Positions 12,201 through 22,100 of a DNA stretch of 64,000 nt are shown here, piece after piece (the first letter of the stretch is position 1; each line of letters starts with the position of its first letter). A program made the position numbers and the translations under genes. This DNA comes from Blattamonas nauphoetae (lineage: Eukaryota; Preaxostyla; Oxymonadida): positions 105,051 through 169,050 of the forward strand of contig JARBJD010000155.1 in NCBI GenBank assembly GCA_033064195.1. The letters run 5' to 3'. The notes below the pieces were generated by a model. That model made no database searches. It saw nothing but the letters and a program-made list of their open reading frames with translations, and was not told where the DNA came from.

Positions 12201-15200
12201 ATTCAAATGGAGAGACATTCACGAAATGTGGGCATTTCCTTCTTTTCTGCTCGTCGATGGAGTTGGGAGTGAATCGTCTGATTGGAGCGCATTTGGAGAA
12301 GATTCGAGTGATGGAGTCGATCTCGATGGACATTGTTGTTTCGCTGGAAGGAGACATCACGATTTGTGGATCGACGAACGAATCGACTCTCCTCTTTACA
12401 CCAAATGGTCGATTTGTGAACAAGATCCACAACGACATCGCTTCATCGCTCTCCATCGACTCTCTGGTCATCTCATTCCCAACCACAGCTCCTTCGAACT
12501 CTCTCTTCGTCTCTTCGTGTGGAACTCTCTCCTTCACCTCCTGTTCGATCACATCGTCGATTCCGATCACTCAGAGTGTGATCTCAATTGAGGGAGGAAT
12601 CCTTCGTGTGACAGGAATGTCAGCAGCTGATCTGGAAATGACAGACTGTGCTCTGATCGAATCGAAAGGAAGTGTGGATCTTTCATCCAGCACGTTTGAG
12701 AGAATTGAAGGAAACATGAAGAAGGGAAGTGTGTTGTGGGGAGAATTGGGGGAGTCGGTTGAAGTGAGTGTGAGAGACTGCTCGTTCGAGGAGTGCAGTG
12801 GAGATGGGGAAACACGATGGATTGAACTGAAAGGAAGAAACACACAAACATTGGTTGGATCGAACTGGGAAGGATCATTCAACAAGACGAGTGTTTGGAG
12901 TGGAGTGATGATTGAGGCAGAAAGCTGGTCTCACGATGACTCGTTCAACCCGTATTCTCTTCTGTACGAGTTCCATCCTCGCTTGGATGGGAAGATTCTG
13001 GTGTCGACAACCGAAAAGAGCGAAGACCATCCTTTGTGTGGTTCGTTGGAACTTCCTTGCCGAACGATTTCGGATGGAGTGAGATTGACAAATGAGCGGA
13101 ATGTGGAGATTGTTGGATCCGTCTCGCTGAATGACAAATTGCTGATGAATGGAGATCCTCTGTTGATTTGTGGATTCAAACAGCATGGAAGACTGGAGAT
13201 GGTTGGGAAAGGTCAGATTGTGAACAACCTGTTTGTCTATCCTGACGAACTCTCGCTGTCCGCTCTGACACTGGATGTGAGTTCATCGACACTGGATTCT
13301 TCTGAAGGGATTGTGGTTTGTGAGAATGGAGAAGTGATTGTTCAGAATGTGGTTGTCTCGTCGTCTCGCTCGATCAATCCATCACTTCTTGTTGTTTCGG
13401 GAGGAAGAGTGAATGTGAGTGGTCTGACTCTCTCCTCGCTTTCGTTCTCCTCAACCGCTCTTCGGATCCAAACATCAGAATCGATGACTCTGAAAGGGAT
13501 TGAAATGAAGAACACATCGTGCTCGACGCTTCTCTCACTGATTGATGGACAAGATGCCCTGATTGATTCGTGCCACTTCACTGGGAACGAAACCTCTTCG
13601 AACGACGATCCATCTCCATCCATCTGTTCTTGGGACTCAGGCCTCCTCGTCATCGCCAATTCGTCTGCCTCGATTGAGTCCTGCCGCTTCTCCTCACTCG
13701 CCGATGGGGCTGTCCTCATCGTCAACAGCTCGGTCTCAGTCCACTCTTCCACTTTCTCCGAGAATTATGTTCCCAATTCCACAACATCAGCTCGTCGGAA
13801 CATTCGTTGTGAGTCTGGTTCGTTGACAGTGGGGAGCCTTGGAGCTGGAGATGGGCTTCTTCCGGGATCGTCAGCGTGGATGTCGATTGGCGAGGAATGT
13901 TCGTTCAACTCGCCTGTGGTTGATGCCAACGCTCCTTTCTTCATCCCAACATTCTCCAACACTTCGTCGAAAGTGAAGACAGACTCGAAGTTCTCATTAT
14001 TTGCGCTGACTCTGGTTAGGGAGACACTGATTCCATGTGGTCTGTTCCTGGAAGTGTTTGAGAAAGAGAAGGGAGTTGAGGGCAATTCAACATCGTTTCC
14101 TCTTTCTGAAGAATCCACCACACTCTTCTCCGAAACGAAGATCGAGCTGACACTTGCATCATCATTCATCAAATTGAATCGTGCTTTGGAACTGCATGCT
14201 CGTCTGCTGTTTGGAATGAACCAACATACATCCTCGATCGAGCTGAAGAAAAGCGACACTGACATTCGGAAGTCGCAAGCCACACAAACAATGAAATGGC
14301 TGCTTCCAGTGATTGGAGGATTGATTGCGCTGTTCGTCTTCCTTCTCGTTCTGCTCTTGCTGCTTCGTCGTCGCAAGAAACAGAAAGCAGCTGAAGAGAA
14401 ATCGCAACAAGAATTGAACGAGATACAGGAAGACGATGTGGAGAAAGTGGAAGACTTCTCGCAAGGAACAATGAACAACGTGCAGCCAAGCCTCATCTCT
14501 GTCCCCCATTCGAGTGTCCTGGCGATGTCATCGACTGAACAAACAGTGCAGCCTCCACTTCCTGAGAAAGTTGAAACGAGTGGGAACAACGATTGGAAGG
14601 AAGGTCTGGAGGTGATGGCTGATGTGTGGACAGGCGAGGCGAAGATGGAGCAGAGGATGGTGTGTGTGCGAGAGAGTCTGTTCGAGCGACTTCATGGAAA
14701 GGTGAAGAGGCCAATCGACGAAATGAGAACAAAGCGAGAACTGACTCGACTTCTGCTGAACATTGCGAAACGAAACATGAATGTGGAACAACTGAAGCAC
14801 ATCTCGCCACACGTCATCATCGTCAGCGAATCGGGAGAAGTGTCGTTGAAGGTGAACTCTCCGATAGATCCCATTCTTGCATTGCCATCCGCTCAACCAC
14901 ACATGATCGACACGAAACTGGAAAACCTCGACGCTTTTGCACTAGTCGAGACAGTCGGACAAAATGAAGCAGGTCAGACCACGATGAACCACTCTGCTCC
15001 ATCGACAGGCCTGACAGCGCAGGAACAAGCGCGATGGGCAGCACCGGAAGTGTCGGAGAAGAAAGAGAACGTGGATGGGATGAAAGCATCGGTTTTTAGC
15101 TTAGGCCTTGTTCTTTGGGAAATCGAGACTGGAGTTGTGCCGTTTGCGGAGCACGATGCTCAGAATGCACAACGCCAGATCGTGGCGGGGACAAGGCCGA

Positions 15201-15352
15201 ATCTGTTGAGCATCCCACACACCCCAACACGCGAGCTGATTGAGCAATGCCTCCAGAGCGATCCGTCTGAACGACCAACACTGGAAGTGGTTTATTCGCT
15301 TCTGCAGCAACAAGATGCTCGCTCTCAGGGTCCGAAACCGGCTGTGGAATGA
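6256..15352 (+). pseudogene. Giant surface receptor with beta-helix ectodomain, membrane span and pseudokinase; broken
   Basis: The ATG at 6256 opens a clear signal peptide (MRFFIFFASFFLFVRS). The ectodomain of roughly 2650 residues is a chain of Cys/Gly/Ser-rich repeats of the parallel beta-helix type, with phrases such as CTFTSC and GGNGGAIY near 7130-7170. A membrane span lies near 14295-14370, and a kinase-like domain near 14600-15330. Four lesions interrupt it: a TAA at 7072-7074, a one-base frame slip near 7814, a TGA at 8343-8345, and a second one-base slip near 9789. Coding similarity continues unbroken across all four with no GT-AG signals, so they are not introns. In life it would sit in the plasma membrane with the kinase-like domain in the cytosol. 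It is either a recent pseudogene or an intact gene damaged by assembly errors. Confidence 0.75.
9788..15352 (+). CDS. Intact C-terminal part of the broken receptor: beta-helix repeats, TM, pseudokinase
   Basis: This is the longest uninterrupted piece of the gene that begins at 6256. The frame is open from 9215, but the sequence resembles the protein only from about 9788. It covers some 1650 residues of Ser/Thr-rich repeats, then a 23-residue hydrophobic span followed by RRRKKQK, which fixes the C-terminal side in the cytosol. The last 230 residues keep kinase C-lobe marks: an APE-like RWAAPEV, then SLGLVLWEIETG, then a PSERPT near the end. The N-lobe shows no VAIK lysine, and no HRD or DFG motif is visible. 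Catalysis is therefore unlikely and a scaffolding or signalling pseudokinase role is more probable. The stop is a TGA at 15350-15352. Confidence 0.8.
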   Translation, partial: NQPTLSSPIISIAAGSATLDSCDLHALLFSNKESFITVASEGTLLLKSLSCDQNDASSDSLFSSAGSVELVDCSLSNIAFASSLVRGSGDLSLRGCTFTSLLDSAHSEDSSHVVYATIGEGQSLRIGKSTSNSKTSFVSCSSKEDGGGLKVCVSGSGVVELAEVHFSKCSSSGNGGALLIEVASLFAGTISFASVEFGTGDDRNKATLGTDLFVTTPDLVSLVRTSSFSLLKPSLPQTGIFGNEEKNDLMGKDGDKAVESLLFIWYPHTSGDKHVEGTIGEDHANCGLLQLPCLSLSTTHQSLNETNQTISIDSSLTLAESIAARSTGSVLTSTLSTPPTLTIAAAFSFVVSAGPIELSSLSFVPKEEARSTPLFSISDSGSLSVRLCSFSSFESTSSPSILFGSVGSDQSISLDSIKFTSCWSSGQVSSGVISLSLSADAKLSIEGSTTITTCSSPTAESDFLFLSRPTYAKSFVSTALSLPWDKDDTTTRSFVGKEGSHSPNVPLYLFFAELGSEGHLSNVSSDMSVCGFTVYPCASLSKMITRLSSVASPTVQLDSDFTQSTSHPFNSALTIEGNDRKLIIADPSTELVSSGFFAISSSVTLNTVVIEISSLKHVNLFSVATGKLKMEGCMILLKGGTIGGSVVKVEDGGSLVVKGSVFTDIVSSDSKGGVIVGVVSESSEFRIDNTTFSNCKCEGIAHCIWMEMHNISTNTFSYSMTNIEIERTKKETKTEWNEEVEESKKTTDVFVIGSRLDVLIDTSDWEGSFTKETNAESLWGEDGVSGVHCSLLVYLIEISEAVEVDSNGETFTKCGHFLLFCSSMELGVNRLIGAHLEKIRVMESISMDIVVSLEGDITICGSTNESTLLFTPNGRFVNKIHNDIASSLSIDSLVISFPTTAPSNSLFVSSCGTLSFTSCSITSSIPITQSVISIEGGILRVTGMSAADLEMTDCALIESKGSVDLSSSTFERIEGNMKKGSVLWGELGESVEVSVRDCSFEECSGDGETRWIELKGRNTQTLVGSNWEGSFNKTSVWSGVMIEAESWSHDDSFNPYSLLYEFHPRLDGKILVSTTEKSEDHPLCGSLELPCRTISDGVRLTNERNVEIVGSVSLNDKLLMNGDPLLICGFKQHGRLEMVGKGQIVNNLFVYPDELSLSALTLDVSSSTLDSSEGIVVCENGEVIVQNVVVSSSRSINPSLLVVSGGRVNVSGLTLSSLSFSSTALRIQTSESMTLKGIEMKNTSCSTLLSLIDGQDALIDSCHFTGNETSSNDDPSPSICSWDSGLLVIANSSASIESCRFSSLADGAVLIVNSSVSVHSSTFSENYVPNSTTSARRNIRCESGSLTVGSLGAGDGLLPGSSAWMSIGEECSFNSPVVDANAPFFIPTFSNTSSKVKTDSKFSLFALTLVRETLIPCGLFLEVFEKEKGVEGNSTSFPLSEESTTLFSETKIELTLASSFIKLNRALELHARLLFGMNQHTSSIELKKSDTDIRKSQATQTMKWLLPVIGGLIALFVFLLVLLLLLRRRKKQKAAEEKSQQELNEIQEDDVEKVEDFSQGTMNNVQPSLISVPHSSVLAMSSTEQTVQPPLPEKVETSGNNDWKEGLEVMADVWTGEAKMEQRMVCVRESLFERLHGKVKRPIDEMRTKRELTRLLLNIAKRNMNVEQLKHISPHVIIVSESGEVSLKVNSPIDPILALPSAQPHMIDTKLENLDAFALVETVGQNEAGQTTMNHSAPSTGLTAQEQARWAAPEVSEKKENVDGMKASVFSLGLVLWEIETGVVPFAEHDAQNAQRQIVAGTRPNLLSIPHTPTRELIEQCLQSDPSERPTLEVVYSLLQQQDARSQGPKPAVE

Positions 15353-16692
15353 CACCGCTCACCCGCAACACGTCCTCATTGACATCACTTTTCATTCACT
15401 TCTTCTCACATCGAACCTGTCCCCGCGTCATCTCAGTCGTCTCAATGCCTCACACACTCACCGACTCTGATTTCTGAAGGTCGTAACAAGAGTCGATCAG
15501 TCCAACCGTCACCAGTCACCAGTCGGCGAATATGCATTCTCATCACCAACATCATCACATTGGATTCCATCTCATCTGATTCTCTCTCGCACTGATGTCG
15601 AAAACCAGATTTCACATCACCCGAACAGTCATTCGTTGTCGAATGAACCATCTCTCACCAAACAATGATCCGTTGTGAGGATGTCAATCAGAAACAGCAG
15701 ACGCTGATTCAGTCCACTCACACTCCTCTCTCAATTTGGTTTGAACGAGGTTCTTTATCCGACACTTCAGACTCCTCATTTCGGATTGTTCTTCATCTTC
15801 TGTACACTCCGCCAGGAATTACTTCGTTTGGGATGGAGATGTCTCTGTCTCTCCATCTACTCTTCATTCTGAAACAGTCGTGTCGAAGTTCGCCATCGCT
15901 GGTTCTTGGACTCGATTGTTGAGCAACATTTGTTTTGTTTTCGATGACGCTTGCGGATGTTGTTCCAGTTGTTCGAAATTCTGTCTTTTGTCTTCTGTTT
16001 TTCTTGATTCATTTCCGGTTTCTTTCCCCACTCTTCCTCTCACCACACACATCACTCATTTATCACTTCACTGATCACATCTGAACGAAATCATTGTCGA
16101 TTCGCATGATGATAATCAAGATTTCCCATGACGACAGATTCAAGAGAGGTTCCCCAAAGTGGAAACATTGTCCGGATCAGCACATGGGTGAGAGTGTCTC
16201 AGATGCACTCTCTGGTGATTCACGAAATATTCAAGAATCTCATGTAACAACTCTCTTCTTGAAGAAACAAATGTGAAATCCAGAATCGAACTGAGCCCCA
16301 CAAAGCAGATTCAGTTCAGAAAAATGTCGAAACAGTCCAATCGAAAAAGGGGGTGAGAGTTGAATTGCATACCACGTTCCCACCCGCACAGACAATAACA
16401 TTCCGAGTCAGCAAGGGGCAGGTGTAATGGCTCACAACATAGTATGGACACTGAAGCTCAGCTTCCACCAGATCAGCCAACCCTTCAGCACAGAGATGCA
16501 GCTGCTTCGTCCAATGGAATTTTTCGCATCGAAATGGCTCGCGGGTGAGAACACGTGTTGGCTCTATTTTGTGTGATAATGATATTCTTCTCTGGAATCT
16601 TCCTGTTTTCTATCATTTCTATCTCGCTGGTTCGCGTTTGAATGAAAGAATCGCGACAGAACATCAAGAACATGAAATGAAAAACAGACGGA
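15353..16692. other. Intergenic stretch, no supported gene
   Basis: Only short overlapping frames occur on both strands. Composition changes from the GC-richer surface gene to AT-richer DNA. I see no RNA gene, repeat or conserved motif here. Confidence 0.5.
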
Positions 16693-18172
16693 TCATTCCG
16701 AGCGCTGCGGAATTCCTGTCGTGCGTGGCATGTACGTTGATGGCGAGGCGGTCGAAGAAAAATGAAATCGTGCCGATCTCGCTGAAGAAATGGGTGACGA
16801 AGAATAATTTGCTTTGGGATGGCCTTCTGGTGATTGACAATACAGTCTTGGGACAAAATCAGCCTTTTTTGGTGATTCGGATTTGATAGACTGCTGAGAA
16901 GTGGATTGGGGCCTCCGTTCACGTTGAGGCGAGCGAGACATCGAATGAGAGAGTTCAATGTCACGGAGAGTTGCTAGAGTGGCAGAAGTGACACTAGGAA
17001 AATCGTATCTCTCGGAAAAATACCCTGTGTTCCCCTGAATCAGGTTTATTCCCATCTTTTTGGTGGTTTCTATTTCCTCCAAATAATCGTCGATAGAACG
17101 AGGCGCTTTAGTATTCACGACATCCAAAGGGCGTCTTGGCGATTTTGATGCATCCTTTGGAGTCTTTCGTGCTTGGGAGATGAACGTTTTCGCTGAAACA
17201 TAAGCTGATGGAGATTGCCTGAAAAGAGTTTGTGGGGGTTGGTATAATGATGACCGAAGTGTTCCTGTTCCAGACAGGTGAGGAGAGGGTGTATCAAAAT
17301 CTCCTTGGAATCGGGATGAAAATCTGGTAGGAGTTTGATCAGCATATGTTCGCGAGTGGATTCCTCCTGACCTGAAAGTCTGAGGAGGAGAGTCCGATGG
17401 AATTGGGAGCAGCGGAATTGAATGACGATTATGGGAATGCATATGAAATGATGCTCGGTCAGTGTCTTCACCTTGGAGCCATTCAGATCTGTCGATGTTT
17501 TGGGCAGGTGTCGAAATGATCTGATCTGTTCGGAAATACTCTTTCGAAGATGATGAACCATCAATGTCATTCGATTCCTCGAAGTTTTGTCCATCATAAA
17601 TCCGTGAAGTATGTTCCATTACTGAGGTAAAGTTTGGCTTGGGAAAAGTCGATTGTTCAAGAGCTGATTCGTCATTTGTTGGTCTCAAATTTGATTGCTG
17701 ATGGTGGGATGGCATTGAATGTCGCATCGAATTTGAATTCCGAGATGTATTAGGGGAGGAGAGAACGAAGTGATTAATTGGCGATGCGTCTCGATCTCTC
17801 CGAGACATCGGTGAAAAATGATATGATGAACGCAACGAAGAGGGAGATCGAGGAATTCTCGCAGGATTTGAAGTGGATGATGGTGAGCGTTGTGAATTCG
17901 ATGGAGACGAATGTTGACGATTTGAATGTGGTGACTCATGAGATCTTGAGGGAGAATCAGATTCTCGAAAAGTTACTTTTCTATAACATAGAGCGGGATG
18001 ATGAAATGAAAAAGCGAATACTTCCGAGGCAGTCGTTCCTGTCGAGGAGAGAGGACTGGTTGGATCCCCATCATCGATCCACGTGGAGAAGACATGTATG
18101 CATCACGCAATATACCAGTCGTCTGAGAATAAGGAGATGAAAGAGTGGCATGGGACTGACTCAAGCGATCTG
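16693..18172 (-). CDS. Ser/Pro-rich disordered protein, multi-exon, not recognised
   Basis: The 3' exon (17980 down to 16693) is open for about 430 codons and ends in a TGA. A short GT-AG intron of 41 nt (17981-18021) joins it in frame to an upstream exon that is open to about 18172, where AACAG marks a probable acceptor. More exons probably lie upstream: the minus strand at 18400-18681 is open and rich in Asp/Glu/Asn with intron-like breaks on both sides, but I could not fix the splice sites or the start codon. The protein is dominated by Ser, Pro, Arg and Gln with many SP and RSP-like sites and no obvious globular domain. It might be a phosphorylated cytoskeletal or regulatory protein; the function is unknown. 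Confidence 0.55.
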
Positions 18173-18399
18173 TTCAAATGAGAGACATAGAGCGGTCATT
18201 GTTGATTCTGTCAGAACAGATGAAAAAGAAATACATGGAGAATCGGACATGAGTAATCCGGTAATGGTCAAGAGAGAAATGAGTGAGTGTAAATTCCTGC
18301 GAAGATGATTCCTTTCTTACAGGCACAATTAGATCGACCCGTTCATCACTCCATCCTGGTTGAGTGGCCACGAAATTGATGATTCCTATGATCATCAGA

Positions 18400-18800
18400 T
18401 CATTCCTCAACTGTGATAAACCGATTCGATCCATTTTTTTCTTCCGAAATAAATGGATCATTCGAATTCGTCCCAAAATCGTCAGAAAACGATTCAACCA
18501 CCAACTTCTGGCTTGTATTGTCCGAAATAGCAATGCCATCGTCAAACAGGAAGACATTGTCGTCTTCCTGCCTTCTACTGGTCAGATCCCGAATACAGTC
18601 TCCTCTCGACAATTCCACCTCACACAAAGATTTCTGAAAGCTTTTCAAGTGGATGGATTTCGAGACGGAGAGACCAATCATTGTTCGTCAGAAGCACGAT
18701 CACTTGACAAACGCATCGAAGAACCCAGTCACTCCTTCTCAGAGAATGAGAGAAGCTCAGGCTCGAAAGGCAGATGACCATAGATAAGGAGAGCAAGAAA
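18400..18800 (-). other. Probable upstream exons of the minus-strand gene ending at 16693
   Basis: A run of about 90 acidic codons at 18400-18681 (DDNVFLFDDG and similar) reads like real protein. It ends near a candidate donor GTTTATC. An ATG near 18746 followed by a donor-like GTGATCG could be the first exon. Exact joins are not resolved. Confidence 0.35.
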
Positions 18801-19137
18801 AAAGACACTTTCTAGTTGGAGGAAGTGATCGACATGAATGACGAGTAGGAAATCGTTTCACCGAGCACTGTCAAGGGATTGCGGAATCTATTGCATGAGA
18901 CTGGTCCCATCTTCTGTCTGGACAAGATGAGGTTTCTTGTTTTGTTATTCACTTCAAAAGACGCAGGGTTTCATCATTCCTGTTCATATCATCTTCTCGA
19001 ATGATCACATGTCCTCGAAATGTGTGTGAAGGTCTGTGACTGAAGCAATGACGTGAATCGCACCCTGATTGCCTGATAGTCATGATCGTTCCCATGAGTT
19101 ACATTCTCGAACTATTCCACAGACGGACAAACACTTT

Positions 19138-22100
19138 ATGACTATACTTTTCCTTCAATTCGCAATATTCACGTGTTTAGTCTCTTCCACCGCATCGATC
19201 CCGATTGATAATGCTACGGTGTTCAATATTGACGTACTGCTGAAAATCAATGAAACAGAATGGAATCTCTCAAAAGTCGCACTACTCGACACATTCTATC
19301 ATGCGGAAGAATATCTAATCGATTCGAGGGACGTTTCTCTGTGGGGTGGCAAGACAACCATTCTCCATTCATCATCTGTCAGACAACGCCAAAACTCGTC
19401 CCAGAAGGCCAGAAGGGAATTTGATGCTCACAACAATTCGATATCTGCGATATTTCTTTTATCGAATAGTTCGATATTCGTGTCTGACATGACTTTTGAT
19501 TGTGGATGGGAAGGAATTTGTGTGAGCAAAATCTCCTCATCAGTCTTGACACTCACAAGCTGTACAATTGTCTCGAATTCTGAGACATCTCCATTTGTGC
19601 TCTTTGCCACTTCGGGGAGAGATGAAACATCGATTTGCCTTGTTAACAGCTCGCACAAGTCGTCGAGCCCAACAACTCTGCTTCCTCTGGGAATGTATTC
19701 CCTGTTATCTCCACCACACTCAGATCACTCACATCGTGGTTCCACTCACCCTCTTCACTCTATTCGCAGTTTTTTCCTTTCTTTGTCGGATTGCACTCTT
19801 CTTCGTGGAACTGGACCTCTGTTGGACTTCTCGTCCCTTCCGAATGACTCTGGAGATGTCAGAATGACTAGAATCGGTGTGGAGACATCGCTTGTTGCGG
19901 GGAACTTCCGAAACGTGACGTCATCGCCATCGCAAACTGTGATTCCGTCTTCGCTCTTCTCGCAAAAGATAATTGGCACTTCAGTCACTCGAAGCACCAA
20001 CCACCTGACTGGGACAACTTCACTTGACATGAACGATGGAGGCGACCTTCTGTGCCTGAATTCGTCGTTCGCTCAGTGCGACTCTTCTCTCGAACCTTCC
20101 GACGGGCCGAACTCTTCTCTCCAACATGTTTCATCATCGGACACTCAATTCTACTTTGATTCATCCACAACCGCCTCAGAAATCATCTTCACCCGCTGCA
20201 CATTCCTGTCGATGAAAGCATCGTCCCAGGGATCGGCCATCTATCATTACCTTGCCCCGTCTTCGCTGTCGATCTCAGAATGCTCCTTTGCTCACATCCG
20301 ATCAACCAGCGATTACGGTGGGGCCGTCTCTTTCTACCACAGCTCTTCAACGAAGTATCCCTTCACCTTGACGTCGTCGTCATTTGTGAACTGTTCGGCG
20401 AGTGATTTTGGCGGAAGTTTGTATGTCCGCTACTCAACGGCAGCCTCTGTCTCGGAGTCGTTCTTCAAAGACAGCACAGGAAGGAGTTCAGCAGCTGATG
20501 GAGGAGCAATCTCCATTCAAAGCGTCACGTCAATTGTCCTCTTCAACTCTGTGTTTCAAAACTGCTCGGCAGGAACCAGCAGTTTCGGTGGGGGAGGGTT
20601 CTCGTTTCGGAGCTGTTCGGGACTCACAATGGATTCTCTTCAATTTCGAGAATGCAAAGGATACTATGGGAAGGATATTTGGTCGAGCGGTGGTTATTCC
20701 TCAGATCTGACGTCGAATGTGACAAATTGTGACTCCACTTCAGGAAGTCCAACTTGGTACTTTAGCGTCAATAAAACGAGCGATGATTCTCTCGTTCCAC
20801 AAACAACTACAACACGAACACTTCAATCGATCCAGACAAATTTGGAGGCTGATGGTGTCTCAGCTACATTGCTGGCGACAGTTTCGGATGCAGTGAAAGG
20901 AACGATGTTGGTTTTGGTGGACAACACAAATTCTCATGATCAGGCAACAGACAACTCTGCTCCGGCTATCCAACGTCTCCTCTCATTCCAGTTCCCATCA
21001 CTAAGCACGACATCGTCGTTGACTCTGACATTTGGTGATTGGGAAACACTCCAACTTGGGGAAACGTATTCTGTGATTGGATCATCAATCATTGGGACGA
21101 ACCTCTCCTCGAACTATCTCACACTTGTCACACCAAATCCATCGCGACTCATGGGCGTTGTCTGTCGAAACGGGACAGGTCTGGATCACGCTTGGCTTAG
21201 TCTCGTTGGGAGAAATGTCATCGCTGGAACGTTTGTTTGCGAGATTGTGGGGATCGATGATTTCGTGCTCTCAGTTTCTTTTAATGGGTCGACCGAAGCT
21301 GGGTCGCAGAACATGTTCTCCACAGAAGTCGGCATTTCGCTGTTTGGGGAGGGAAGCAAGTTTTCGTTCAACACACAATACGAAGTGAACTTGGTAACAA
21401 TGGAAGGGTCGTCAGAGCCGATCTTGCTCGATCCATCTCGTCTTTTCTTCACCACTCCCGATCCACCTCGTCTGACCAACGTTGGAGAAGTGAGGTTCAC
21501 TGATCACTCAAAATCATCGATTGAAGTGGACCTCATCGTTGGTGGACTGCCAGCGAGCACATACACTCTTATGGTCTCTTCAGCGAGCGGAACAGAGATC
21601 TCTCTTCCAGTTAAACGGTCAACTTCGTCGAATGCGAAAGCGACAGCCGTCGTTTATTCGTTGACTGGGAATGAAGTGGATCTGACGTTTGGAGAGACTT
21701 ACACGATCGTTTCTCTCTCCAACTCAGCGGCCACGGAGATCTTCATCGTATCTCACACTATCACCACTCCAGTGGAACCCCCTCGCGTTGAAGCTGTTTC
21801 TCAATTCTCTTTGACCAATGACAAAACGCAGGTTGAATTCAAAATGACAGGAATCGACTTCTTCACCCAGAATTTTGTGGTTGTCTTGACTCGAAATGGG
21901 AACGAAATTGTATCATCTTCGCCAATTGACTTCGTCTCTGAGACAGAAATGACAATTATGTTCCCAGCTGGTCTTGTTGAATCGTCGACCACTCTCGAAT
22001 ATGGAGCGACATACACACTCAAATCAATCTCAAACGCGACAGACTCGTTCGCTGTGAATCCATCTCTGTTCATCGTGATTCCCACACCTCCGATTGTTTC

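Noticed and set aside
13765-14589. A 274-codon minus-strand ORF inside the receptor gene
   Set aside because: It is antisense to strongly supported receptor coding sequence and shows no domain.
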